Positions 41,515-49,260 of a stretch of DNA of 64,000 nt are shown here, piece by piece. The stretch's first letter is position 1. The number at the start of each line of letters is the position of its first letter. Origin of the DNA: Bacteroidales bacterium (GTDB lineage Bacteria; Bacteroidota; Bacteroidia; Bacteroidales; UBA932); assembly GCA_017452265.1 (NCBI GenBank), contig JAFTMS010000020.1, positions 1 to 64,000 of the forward strand. Reading direction: 5' to 3'. Position numbers and translations under genes: made by a program. Under the pieces are notes generated by a model. That model saw only the letters and a program-made list of their open reading frames with translations. It made no database searches and was not told the DNA's origin.

Positions 41515-44130
41515 TTACCTTGTGGCTGCTTCAATGAGTTTTGCAAGCGCGTCCTTGAGGCCGTTCACGTCCTTGCCGCCCGCTGTCGCGAGTCCCGGCT
41601 GTCCGCCGCCTCCGCCGAGGATGCACTTCGCAGCCTCGCGTACGTCCGCTCCTGCATTGTGTCCTGCCTTCACAAGGTCATCCGAATACATGAGAAGCAG
41701 CTGCGGCTTGCCGGCAGCCTCGAACGCCGCCGCCACCACAAGGTTCTGCGCCTCCTTCTGAAGCATGAAGGCTGCGTTCTTCAGCATCGCAGGATCCACG
41801 CTGTGGTCGATTGTCACGACATTCACGCCGTTGATTTCCTGAGATATCTCCTTCAGCCTGTTCTTGAATGCAGTCGTCTTCTCCTTCATCACTTCCTCCA
41901 TCTGCTTCTTGTATGTCTCGTTTTCCTCGATCATCTTCTTTATCGCTCCTGCAAGGTCAGGCACATTGTTGAAGAACGCCTTTGCAATGCGCAGCGTGTT
42001 CTCCATGCCGTCCACAAGCAGTTCCGCATGCACGCCTGTCGTCGCTTCGATACGGCGTACACCGGCTGCAATGGCCGATTCCGACACGACCTTGAAGAAG
42101 CCGATCTGTCCTGTTGCAGCTGCATGTGTGCCTCCGCAGAGCTCGCACGATTCGCCGAACCTCACCACGCGCACCTTGTCGCCGTACTTCTCGCCGAAGA
42201 GGGCCATCGCGCCCATCTCCTGTGCCTGCTCCATTGTCGCGCTGCGGTTCTCGTCAAGCGGATAGTTTGCCCTGATGAGGGCGTTCACGCGGTTCTCAAC
42301 GAGGTCTATCTGCTCGTCAGTCAGCTTCTCGAAGTGCGAGAAGTCGAAGCGGAAATACTTGTCGCACACATACGAACCCTTCTGCTCCACATGCGTTCCG
42401 AGAATCTCGCGGAGTGCCTGATGGAGAAGGTGTGTGGCCGTATGGTTGTTCTCGATCTGAAGCCTGCGCTCCCTGTCTACATGGAGGCTGAAGCTCTCCG
42501 TGCAGTCCGATGGAATGCGCTCTGCAACATGAATCGTAAGGTTGTTCTCCTTTATCGTATTGAGTATCTGTATCTTCTCGCCGCTTTCAGACTCGATGTA
42601 TCCGGTATCTCCGACCTGTCCTCCCATCTCTCCATAGAAAGGGGTGCGCTCGAACACGAGCTGGTACATGGTCTTGTTCTTCGCCTTCACGGTGCGGTGG
42701 CGTGTAAGCTGCACGCCCTCTATGTCTGTGCTGTCATATCCGAGGAACTCGATGTTTTCGCAGTGTGTGAATTCCACCCAGTCGCCGGATTCGATGGCAG
42801 TGGCGTTGCGTGCCCTTTCCTTCTGCTTCTGAAGCTCTGCATTGAAGCCCTCAAGGTCGATCTTGTAGCCCTTCTCTGAAGCGATAAGCTCGGAAAGGTC
42901 GATAGGGAAGCCGAATGTGTCGTAAAGGACGAAGGCATCCTCTCCGGATATCGTTTTAGTGTCGGCAGACTTCGCCATGATGTTGTCCATCAGGCGGATA
43001 CCCCTGTCAAGGGTGCGGAGGAAAGCCATCTCCTCTTCCTTGATGACGCGCTCGATGAGGGTCTGCTGCTTCACGATTTCAGGATAGAACTCACCCATGT
43101 CGTCCACGAGCTGGCCCACGAGGCGGCAGAGGAACGGTTCGTTGAATCCGAGGAAGGTGTATCCGTAACGTACCGCACGGCGGAGGATTCGGCGGATCAC
43201 ATAGCCTGCCTTCACGTTTGAAGGAAGCTGTCCGTCGGCTATCGAGAAGCTGATCGCACGGATGTGGTCGGCGATTACGCGCATTGCGATGTCCTCCTGT
43301 CCGTCCACGCCGTACTTGTGTCCCGAAAGCTCCTCGATCTTCGCAATCATGCCTGTGAACACGTCTGTGTCGTAGTTTGATGTCTTGCCCTGAAGTGCCA
43401 TGCAAAGGCGCTCGAAGCCCATTCCCGTATCCACGTTCTTGTTCGGCAGAAGCTCAAGCTCGCCGTTCGCCTTGCGGTTGTACTGCATGAACACGTTGTT
43501 CCATATCTCTATCACCAGATGGTGGTCCTTGTTCACGAGCGAAGCTCCCGGCACGGCTGCCCTTTCCTCGTCGCTTCTGAGGTCGATATGGATCTCGGAA
43601 CATGGGCCGCATGGACCTGTATCGCCCATTTCCCAGAAATTGTCCTTCTTGTTTCCGAGCAGGATGCGGTCTTCCGGAAGATGCCTCTTCCATGCTTCCA
43701 TAGCCTCGGTGTCGAGCTGTGTCCCGTCAGCCTCCGAGCCTTCGAATACTGTGGCGTAGAGTCTGTCCTTGTCCAGCTTGTAGACCTCTGTCAGCAGCTC
43801 CCATGCCCAGTCGATGGCCTCGCTCTTGAAATAGTCGCCGAAGCTCCAGTTTCCGAGCATCTCGAACATCGTGTGGTGGTATGTGTCGCGTCCCACTTCT
43901 TCGAGGTCGTTGTGCTTTCCGCTGACTCTGAGGCACTTCTGGCTGTCTGCAACCCTCTTCCACTTTGCCGGGCTGTTGCCGAGGAACCAATCCTTGAACT
44001 GGTTCATACCGGCGTTGGTGAACATAAGAGTAGGGTCGTTCTTCACGACCATAGGTGCCGACGGCACAATCTGATGCCCTTTCGAAGCGAAGAAGTCCAA
44101 AAAGGCTTTCCTGATTTCTTTAGAAGTCAT
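41515..44130 (-). CDS. alaS: Alanyl-tRNA synthetase
   Basis: An 871-residue class II synthetase. Order: catalytic core ([43 protein letters not shown]), editing domain with the zinc motif [13 protein letters not shown] near residue 550 and [16 protein letters not shown], and a C-terminal C-Ala domain ending [16 protein letters not shown]. The ATG of [10 protein letters not shown] at 44130 fits the family start; ATGs at 44142 and 44154 would add four or eight residues. First gene of the minus-strand unit alaS, lptF/G-fmt, thiN, ilvA, ilvE. Confidence 0.95.
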   Translation of the reverse strand: MTSKEIRKAFLDFFASKGHQIVPSAPMVVKNDPTLMFTNAGMNQFKDWFLGNSPAKWKRVADSQKCLRVSGKHNDLEEVGRDTYHHTMFEMLGNWSFGDYFKSEAIDWAWELLTEVYKLDKDRLYATVFEGSEADGTQLDTEAMEAWKRHLPEDRILLGNKKDNFWEMGDTGPCGPCSEIHIDLRSDEERAAVPGASLVNKDHHLVIEIWNNVFMQYNRKANGELELLPNKNVDTGMGFERLCMALQGKTSNYDTDVFTGMIAKIEELSGHKYGVDGQEDIAMRVIADHIRAISFSIADGQLPSNVKAGYVIRRILRRAVRYGYTFLGFNEPFLCRLVGQLVDDMGEFYPEIVKQQTLIERVIKEEEMAFLRTLDRGIRLMDNIMAKSADTKTISGEDAFVLYDTFGFPIDLSELIASEKGYKIDLEGFNAELQKQKERARNATAIESGDWVEFTHCENIEFLGYDSTDIEGVQLTRHRTVKAKNKTMYQLVFERTPFYGEMGGQVGDTGYIESESGEKIQILNTIKENNLTIHVAERIPSDCTESFSLHVDRERRLQIENNHTATHLLHQALREILGTHVEQKGSYVCDKYFRFDFSHFEKLTDEQIDLVENRVNALIRANYPLDENRSATMEQAQEMGAMALFGEKYGDKVRVVRFGESCELCGGTHAAATGQIGFFKVVSESAIAAGVRRIEATTGVHAELLVDGMENTLRIAKAFFNNVPDLAGAIKKMIEENETYKKQMEEVMKEKTTAFKNRLKEISQEINGVNVVTIDHSVDPAMLKNAAFMLQKEAQNLVVAAAFEAAGKPQLLLMYSDDLVKAGHNAGADVREAAKCILGGGGGQPGLATAGGKDVNGLKDALAKLIEAATR

Positions 44131-44192
44131 ATATGTATTCATTTTTATTTCCAATCCGCTGCCGCAAAGCCACGCTCCGGCAAATTAACTTG

Positions 44193-44251
44193 CAAAAATA
44201 CATTTTTTTTCCGAATTGCGTCCGGTTTTCCGCGAGTTATGTGTATATTTG
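44193..44251. promoter_or_regulatory. Divergent -7 boxes between alaS and the SDR gene
   Basis: TATTTTTG on the minus strand (44200-44193) points to alaS and TATATTTG on the plus strand (44244-44251) to the dehydrogenase gene. -33 boxes are not convincing for either. Confidence 0.5.
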
Positions 44252-44324
44252 TAGACGTTCCTGCTGCGTCGGCCTTACGTGCGGAGCGGAACGGCATGAC
44301 ATTGAACGACTAAACGGTAAACAT

Positions 44325-45119
44325 ATGGTAAATTTTTCACTTGAAGGAAAGGTTGCGCTCGTAACGGGGGCGGCTTACGGAATCGGCTTCGCCATGGCTC
44401 AGGCCCTCGCTGAAGCAGGCGCAAAGATCGCTTTCAACTGCCGCTCGCAGGCAAACATGGACAAGGCTCTCGCATCATACAAGGAGGCCGGAATCGAAGC
44501 GAAGGGATACATCTGTGACTCCACCGATGAGGAAGGTGTCAAGGCCATGGTGGCGGACATCGCCGCAACTCTCGGCCCTGTGGACATCCTCGTGAACAAC
44601 GCAGGCATCATCAAGCGCATACCTATGCACGAGATGGCGTGCGAGGAGTTCCGTCAGGTCATCGATATCGACCTCGTGGCTCCGTACATCTGCGCAAAGG
44701 CCGTGCTTCCGGGCATGATGGAAAGGCGCTCGGGCAAGATCATCAACGTATGCTCGATGATGTCGGAACTCGGACGTGAGACCGTGTCGGCATATGCTGC
44801 GGCAAAGGGAGGCCTCAAGATGCTGACGCGCAACATCGCTTCCGAATACGGCGCATACAACATCCAGTGCAACGGCATAGGCCCGGGCTACATCGCCACA
44901 CCGCAGACCGCTCCTCTGCGTGAGCGTCAGGCGGACGGCAGCCGTCATCCTTTCGATTCGTTCATCGTGGCGAAGACTCCGGCGGAGCGCTGGGGAGCCC
45001 CGGAGGATCTCATGGGCCCTGTCGTGTTCCTTGCATCGAATGCTTCGGACTTCGTGAACGGCCATGTCCTTTATGTGGACGGAGGAATACTTGCATACAT
45101 CGGAAAGCAGCCTAAATAG
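44325..45119 (+). CDS. SDR family dehydrogenase, KduD / gluconate 5-dehydrogenase type
   Basis: A 264-residue cytoplasmic short-chain dehydrogenase. TGAAYGIGFAMA binds NAD(P), NNAGI follows, and the catalytic Ser and YxxxK appear in NVCSMMS and YAAAKGG. The similarity pattern (VNFSLEGKVALVTGAAYGIG; GPGYIATPQTAPLRE) is that of KduD and gluconate 5-dehydrogenases, which act on 3-deoxy-hexulosonates. Context supports a uronate role: the next genes are an EIIC and KduI. The ATG at 44325 was chosen over longer frames because it is the family start. The EIIC gene starts three bases after the stop. Confidence 0.85.
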   Translation: MVNFSLEGKVALVTGAAYGIGFAMAQALAEAGAKIAFNCRSQANMDKALASYKEAGIEAKGYICDSTDEEGVKAMVADIAATLGPVDILVNNAGIIKRIPMHEMACEEFRQVIDIDLVAPYICAKAVLPGMMERRSGKIINVCSMMSELGRETVSAYAAAKGGLKMLTRNIASEYGAYNIQCNGIGPGYIATPQTAPLRERQADGSRHPFDSFIVAKTPAERWGAPEDLMGPVVFLASNASDFVNGHVLYVDGGILAYIGKQPK

Positions 45120-45122
45120 CGG

Positions 45123-46511
45123 ATGGAACAGGTATTCAGCTATATAATAGGTCTTGGTGCCGCTGTCATGATGCCTATAATCTTCACGATTCTAGGTGTC
45201 TGCATCGGCATCAAGTTCAGCAAGGCTCTAAAGAGCGGCCTTCTGGTCGGAGTGGGATTCGTGGGACTCTCCGTGATCACGTCCCTTCTGACCAGTACCC
45301 TCGGCCCGGCCCTCAGCAGAGTGGTCGAAATCTATGGCCTTCAGCTAAAGGTCTTCGACATGGGCTGGCCGGCAGCGGCATCGGTGGCGTACAACACGTC
45401 TGTCGGTGCCTTCATTATCCCGGTGTGTCTCGGCGTGAACATCCTCATGCTCGTCACGAAGACGACGCGCACCGTGAACATCGACCTCTGGAACTACTGG
45501 CACTTCGCCTTCATCGGCGCCATCGTGTATTTCGCATCAGACAACATCTGGTGGGGATTCTTCGCGGCAATCATATGCTACATCATCACCCTCATCCTTG
45601 CGGACTATACGGCCGACCGCTTCCAGGGCTTCTATGAAAAGATGGACGGAATATCCATTCCGCAGCCTTTTGTGCAGGGCTTTGTGCCTTTCGCCGAGGC
45701 CATAAACGCGGGTCTGGACAAGATTCCGGGCATGGACAAGCTCGACATCGATGCTGAAGGCATGAAGAAGAAGTTCGGCCTGCTCGGCGAGCCTCTCTTC
45801 CTCGGTATCCTTGTGGGAATCATCATCGGCTGTCTGTCATGTGAAAGTTGGAAGGAAATCGTTGAGAAGATACCTTATATCCTCGGCCTCGGTATCAAGA
45901 TGGGAGCCGTCATGGAGCTCATCCCGCGCATCACATCACTCTTCATCGAGGGCCTCAAGCCTATATCAGACGCGACCCGCGACCTCATAAACAGAAAGTT
46001 CAAGGGCGCCAAGGGACTTAACATCGGCATGAGCCCGGCCCTCGTGATCGGCCATCCGACCACCCTCGTGGTGTCGCTCCTGCTTATCCCTGTGACCTTG
46101 ATTCTTGCGGTCGTGCTTCCGGGCAACGAATTCCTTCCGCTGGCTTCCCTTGCAGGAATGTTCTATGTGTTCCCGATGATTCTTCCGATCACGAAGGGCA
46201 ATGTCCCGAAGACATTCATAATCGGACTCGTGCTGATGCTCATCGGCCTGTATTTCGTAACTGACCTCGCTCCGTTCTTCACTCAGGCGGCTCAGGACGT
46301 ATTCGCAAAGACGGGAGATGCCGCTGTGGCAATTCCGGAAGGATTCGAGGGCGGTTCGCTGGATTTCGCTTCAAGCCCGCTCACATGGATAATCTTCCAC
46401 CTCACGTATTCATGCAAGTGGATCGGAGTCGCCGTGCTCGTCCTCGTCACGATGGGCCTCATGCTCCTGAACCGCCGTGCAATCATCAGATTTCAGAAAA
46501 AGACAGAATAA
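45123..46511 (+). CDS. PTS galactitol-type EIIC permease (no EIIA/EIIB in the window)
   Basis: A 462-residue inner-membrane protein with about ten to twelve hydrophobic segments. The start MEQVFSYIIGLGAAVMMPIIFTI and the internal FVQGFVPFAEAINAGLDKIPG and LIPRITSLFIEGLKPISDATR match the EIIC-GAT family of the sugar phosphotransferase system. No EIIA or EIIB gene lies near it, and PTS systems are rare in Bacteroidota, so it probably works as a secondary carrier (inference). Neighbours suggest a uronate-derived ketose as the substrate. Four bases separate it from the dehydrogenase; kduI follows after 18. Confidence 0.83.
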   Translation: MEQVFSYIIGLGAAVMMPIIFTILGVCIGIKFSKALKSGLLVGVGFVGLSVITSLLTSTLGPALSRVVEIYGLQLKVFDMGWPAAASVAYNTSVGAFIIPVCLGVNILMLVTKTTRTVNIDLWNYWHFAFIGAIVYFASDNIWWGFFAAIICYIITLILADYTADRFQGFYEKMDGISIPQPFVQGFVPFAEAINAGLDKIPGMDKLDIDAEGMKKKFGLLGEPLFLGILVGIIIGCLSCESWKEIVEKIPYILGLGIKMGAVMELIPRITSLFIEGLKPISDATRDLINRKFKGAKGLNIGMSPALVIGHPTTLVVSLLLIPVTLILAVVLPGNEFLPLASLAGMFYVFPMILPITKGNVPKTFIIGLVLMLIGLYFVTDLAPFFTQAAQDVFAKTGDAAVAIPEGFEGGSLDFASSPLTWIIFHLTYSCKWIGVAVLVLVTMGLMLLNRRAIIRFQKKTE

Positions 46512-46529
46512 AAGACAGAATCAAAAGAC

Positions 46530-47471
46530 ATGAAGAGAACAGTATTGACGGCAGCAATGGCTTTTGCTGCACTGACCGCAGGCGCACAGTTGAACTACAC
46601 GGTGCAGACCGCCTGTCATCCGGACGATGTGAAACATTATGACACAGAGCGTCTCCGCAGCGCCTTCCTCATGGAGAAGGTAATGGCTCCGGACGAGATA
46701 AACCTCACCTACACCCTCTACGACCGCCTCATCTATGGTGGCGTGATGCCGGTGTCGAAGACCCTCGTCCTCGAGACATTCGACGAGCTCAAGGCTGAGC
46801 ATTTCCTCGACAGACGTGAGCTCGGCGTCATAAATGTGGGCGGTGACGGCGTTGTGACCGTGGACGGAAAGGAGTATCCTATGACCTTCAAGGAGGGACT
46901 CTATGTAGGCTGCGGCAAGAAGGAAGTGACCTTCAGAAGCGTGGACCCGGCAAATCCTGCCAAGTTCTACATCAACTCCACTCCGGCATACAAGGAGTAT
47001 GTGACCCAGCTCATCACGACAGACCAGAAGGCCGATCCGAAGAAGTATGCCATCGCGAAGTCGGACAGATACGGCAAGATGGAGGACAGCAATGACCGCG
47101 TCGTGAACCAGCTCATCGTAAGCTCTGTGCTCGGCAAGGTGAAGGGCGGCGGTACAAACCAGCTCCAGATGGGGCTCACCGAGCTGAAGCCGGGTTCTGT
47201 ATGGAATACGATGCCGGCCCACACTCATACCCGCCGTATGGAGGCGTATTTCTACTTCAATGTGCCTCAGGGCAACGCAATCTGCCACCTCATGGGCCAG
47301 CCTAAGGAGCAGAGGCTTGTCTGGATGCAGAACGAACAGGCGATAACGTCTCCTGAATGGTCGATCCACGCTGCAGCAGGAACAAGCAACTACATGTTCA
47401 TCTGGGGAATGGGCGGCGAGAACCTCAACTACGGCGACAAGGACGAGATTCCTTACACCGAAATGAGATAG
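46530..47471 (+). CDS. kduI: 5-keto-4-deoxyuronate isomerase with a signal peptide
   Basis: KduI converts 4-deoxy-5-ketouronate, the product of pectin or glycosaminoglycan lyases, to 2,5-diketo-3-deoxygluconate. The cupin core is clear: [30 protein letters not shown], the metal cluster [16 protein letters not shown] (two His and Glu), and [20 protein letters not shown] with the last His. Oddity: the first 20 residues ([20 protein letters not shown]) form a signal peptide, whereas standard KduI begins directly in the mature domain and is cytoplasmic. This copy should act in the periplasm (inference). Confidence 0.9.
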   Translation: MKRTVLTAAMAFAALTAGAQLNYTVQTACHPDDVKHYDTERLRSAFLMEKVMAPDEINLTYTLYDRLIYGGVMPVSKTLVLETFDELKAEHFLDRRELGVINVGGDGVVTVDGKEYPMTFKEGLYVGCGKKEVTFRSVDPANPAKFYINSTPAYKEYVTQLITTDQKADPKKYAIAKSDRYGKMEDSNDRVVNQLIVSSVLGKVKGGGTNQLQMGLTELKPGSVWNTMPAHTHTRRMEAYFYFNVPQGNAICHLMGQPKEQRLVWMQNEQAITSPEWSIHAAAGTSNYMFIWGMGGENLNYGDKDEIPYTEMR

Positions 47472-47486
47472 CCCTCCGGGACTGAC

Positions 47487-47681
47487 ATGACAGCAGAAGA
47501 ACTATATCTGCTCGGATGTGAACATCGGCGCTGCAGACGCTTCGGCGACGCGATCAATGTGTTCCGCGAGGCTGCTGCGGCGCCCGATGCCACAGACGAC
47601 ATAAAAAGAAGATCTCTTGCATCAGTCGAGCTGATACAGGAGATCTATTCATTTGTCAATGCGGATCTTATGAATCCGTAG
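47487..47681 (+). CDS. Small TPR-like protein
   Basis: A 64-residue protein (MTAEELYLLGCEHRRCRRFG...) made of two or three short helices resembling one tetratricopeptide unit (DAINVFREAAAAPDATDDIK). It starts 15 bases after kduI on the same strand and ends nine bases from the convergent barrel gene. No signal peptide. Function unknown. Confidence 0.6.
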   Translation: MTAEELYLLGCEHRRCRRFGDAINVFREAAAAPDATDDIKRRSLASVELIQEIYSFVNADLMNP

Positions 47682-47689
47682 GGCTCTTT

Positions 47690-48262
47690 CTAAAACCGAT
47701 ATTTTACCGAAACGGTCGGGATGAATCCCATGAGGCCTCTGTTGTAGAAGCCGACCTTGCTGCCGTAGTCCAGTTCGATGCCGCTGGCTGAGTCCCTGAA
47801 CTTCCCGTCGTTGGCATGGATTCCGAAGCATGGCCTGAGGTCGACAGCAAGCTGGAGCGGAAACTCGAATGTGTATTCAAGTCCGACCTGTGCTGCGATT
47901 GCGAACATGAAGCCGGAGTCGGCGAATTTGTATTCTACGTTTCCGATTGTGTTTGTCACCTTGTCACTTACGCCTCCGAGGGTGATTCCTGGGCCGGCGT
48001 ATATTGCCCATGTTCCCTGATCTGTCCATGCCGGGCGGGCGAAGATGAAGTTATATGTTCCCGACACCCTGAATCCGGGCCTTCCGTCGCTGCCGAAATC
48101 CAGTCCGACATTGCCTTCCGCAAAATGATTCTGAGTTATGCTGTGCTGATATACGGCGTCAAGTCCTGTCGCTCCGATGCGGAGACCGGCAGAGCGTGGC
48201 TGTGCCGCTGCCATGGCTGCCATGCCGAGCAGAATGGCGATGCTGAGGATGATTCTTTTCAT
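47690..48262 (-). CDS. Outer-membrane beta-barrel protein
   Basis: A 190-residue protein with signal peptide MKRIILSIAILLGMAAMAAAQ and a barrel ending in the aromatic YRF signature used by the BAM machinery. Alternating strands include GNVGLDFGSDGRPGFRVSGTY and VGLEYTFEFPLQLAVDLRPC. Close relative of the 146-residue barrel just upstream (shared FPLQL.D.RP motif), so a tandem duplicate. It is separated from that gene by a terminator, so probably a separate transcript. Confidence 0.78.
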   Translation of the reverse strand: MKRIILSIAILLGMAAMAAAQPRSAGLRIGATGLDAVYQHSITQNHFAEGNVGLDFGSDGRPGFRVSGTYNFIFARPAWTDQGTWAIYAGPGITLGGVSDKVTNTIGNVEYKFADSGFMFAIAAQVGLEYTFEFPLQLAVDLRPCFGIHANDGKFRDSASGIELDYGSKVGFYNRGLMGFIPTVSVKYRF

Positions 48263-48299
48263 GTTATGTTATTTTTCTTGATGAAGCGGCAAATATAAT

Positions 48300-48334
48300 C
48301 AAAAAATACGACGGCCATGCATGATGACCGCCGT
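48300..48334 (-). terminator. Terminator after the 146-residue barrel gene (minus strand)
   Basis: On the minus strand ACGGC (48334-48330) pairs with GCCGT (48315-48311), followed by a T-run (minus strand of 48306-48300). The loop is 14 bases. Confidence 0.6.
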
Positions 48335-48354
48335 AATGCAATATTTTTATACTA

Positions 48355-48795
48355 TTAGAATCTGTAGCGGATTCCGAGGCATGGTACAGAGCTCCACCAG
48401 CCGAAAGCACCTCCGACAAGGCCGATCTGCGGTCTCCAGTCGATTGAAAGCTGGAGTGGGAACGAGAAAGTGTATTCAAGGCCGATCTGTCCGGCAACAC
48501 CTGCATAGAAGGACTTGTTGCCCATAGCGACACCTGCTCCTGCTCCGAGATAAAATCCCCACTCACCTCTGCTGGTCCATGCCGGCTGGGCGATCATCCA
48601 GTTATGTGTGGCAACGAGATTGAAAGCGCTTCCGGTAAGTCCGAGATCTGCTTCAACAAAGTTGGCACCTCCGACAGAATGTTGGTAGCTGAGTTCCGCG
48701 CCGTAGCCGCCACGAATACCGAGAGCCCTGGGCTGAGCCGATGCAGCAACTGCAAAACCAAGCACCATTGCTGCTACAAGAATGATTTTCTTCAT
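48355..48795 (-). CDS. Outer-membrane beta-barrel protein (paralogue)
   Basis: A 146-residue protein with signal peptide MKKIILVAAMVLGFAVAASAQ and C-terminal YRF. Strands such as GFYLGAGAGVAMGNKSFYAG and QIGLEYTFSFPLQLSIDWRP align with the 190-residue neighbour. Both are too short for a transport channel and resemble small eight-strand barrels. A good promoter lies 50 bases upstream. Confidence 0.78.
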   Translation of the reverse strand: MKKIILVAAMVLGFAVAASAQPRALGIRGGYGAELSYQHSVGGANFVEADLGLTGSAFNLVATHNWMIAQPAWTSRGEWGFYLGAGAGVAMGNKSFYAGVAGQIGLEYTFSFPLQLSIDWRPQIGLVGGAFGWWSSVPCLGIRYRF

Positions 48796-48845
48796 AATAG
48801 TTTATTGGGTTAATTGTTATTGTTAAGTACAACGTTATGGAAAAG

Positions 48846-48875
48846 CAAAGTTACAAAAATCCTGATGATTGGCAA
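48846..48875 (-). promoter_or_regulatory. Promoter of the 146-residue barrel gene
   Basis: Minus strand TTG (48875-48873), 19-bp spacer, TAACTTTG (48853-48846). A strong Bacteroidota match. Confidence 0.78.
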
Positions 48876-49011
48876 TCGTTGCTGCAGAAATTTCTGCAAC
48901 TCATTTTCAGGCACAGCCTGCTGCTCAAACCCTGTGCTCTCATTCTAAGTTCATCAGGCATCCTGAGCTACCGGATCATGTCGATGTCCTTCAAACGTCT
49001 TGATTGATTTA

Positions 49012-49120
49012 GTTAAGTGAACTTTTTGACCACATTTTTCACTAAATCAAGCTAAATTCATCACTTTTGCATCTTTCCCGCCAGATTTAGTGAAACTTTC
49101 CGACAAAAACTTCACTAAAT
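49012..49120 (+). repeat. Four-box inverted-repeat element, copy 2
   Basis: Boxes GTTAAGTGAA (49012-49021), TTCACTAAAT (49038-49047), ATTTAGTGAA (49085-49094) and TTCACTAAAT (49111-49120). The gaps are 16, 37 and 16 bases, the same as in copy 1 at 17413-17521. A second ATTTAGT overlaps the first box at 49007. Confidence 0.75.
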
Positions 49121-49169
49121 ATCTGTCCTGCGGAATCCCTTGAATATCTTTCCTGCGGAATCCATTGCC
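49120..49169 (+). repeat. 25-bp direct repeat
   Basis: TATCTGTCCTGCGGAATCCC at 49120 is repeated as TATCTTTCCTGCGGAATCCA at 49145 (two differences in these 20 bases). It follows immediately after the four-box element. It could be a tandem protein-binding site or a leftover of repeat insertion. Confidence 0.6.
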
Positions 49170-49213
49170 AGGGGCAGCCTGTGAAAATTTCTGAAATTTC
49201 ATTAGGGGTGACG

Positions 49214-49254
49214 GCGGTCGGTTTCGTCAATTAATCAAACGACCAACTGACCGC
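49214..49254 (+). promoter_or_regulatory. Hairpin directly before the first gene of the nuclease/Sus locus
   Basis: GCGGTCGGTT (49214-49223) pairs with AACTGACCGC (49245-49254), ten pairs with one G-T. The stem ends six bases before the ATG at 49261. It could block ribosome loading or be an operator read as DNA. Confidence 0.5.
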
Positions 49255-49260
49255 AGATTA

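Larger units (their letters stand above)
48796..49260. other. 465-bp intergenic region upstream of the nuclease/Sus locus
   Basis: No gene. It holds the minus-strand promoter of the barrel gene, a perfect 14-bp palindrome GCAGAAATTTCTGC (48884-48897), the four-box element copy 2 (49012-49120), a 25-bp direct repeat (49120-49169) and a hairpin against the first gene's start (49214-49254). A clear forward TAnnTTTG promoter was not found. Confidence 0.7.

Noticed and set aside
48884..48897. Perfect palindrome GCAGAAATTTCTGC as a terminator
   Set aside because: It lies upstream of a minus-strand promoter with no T-run after it; it is more likely an operator or chance.
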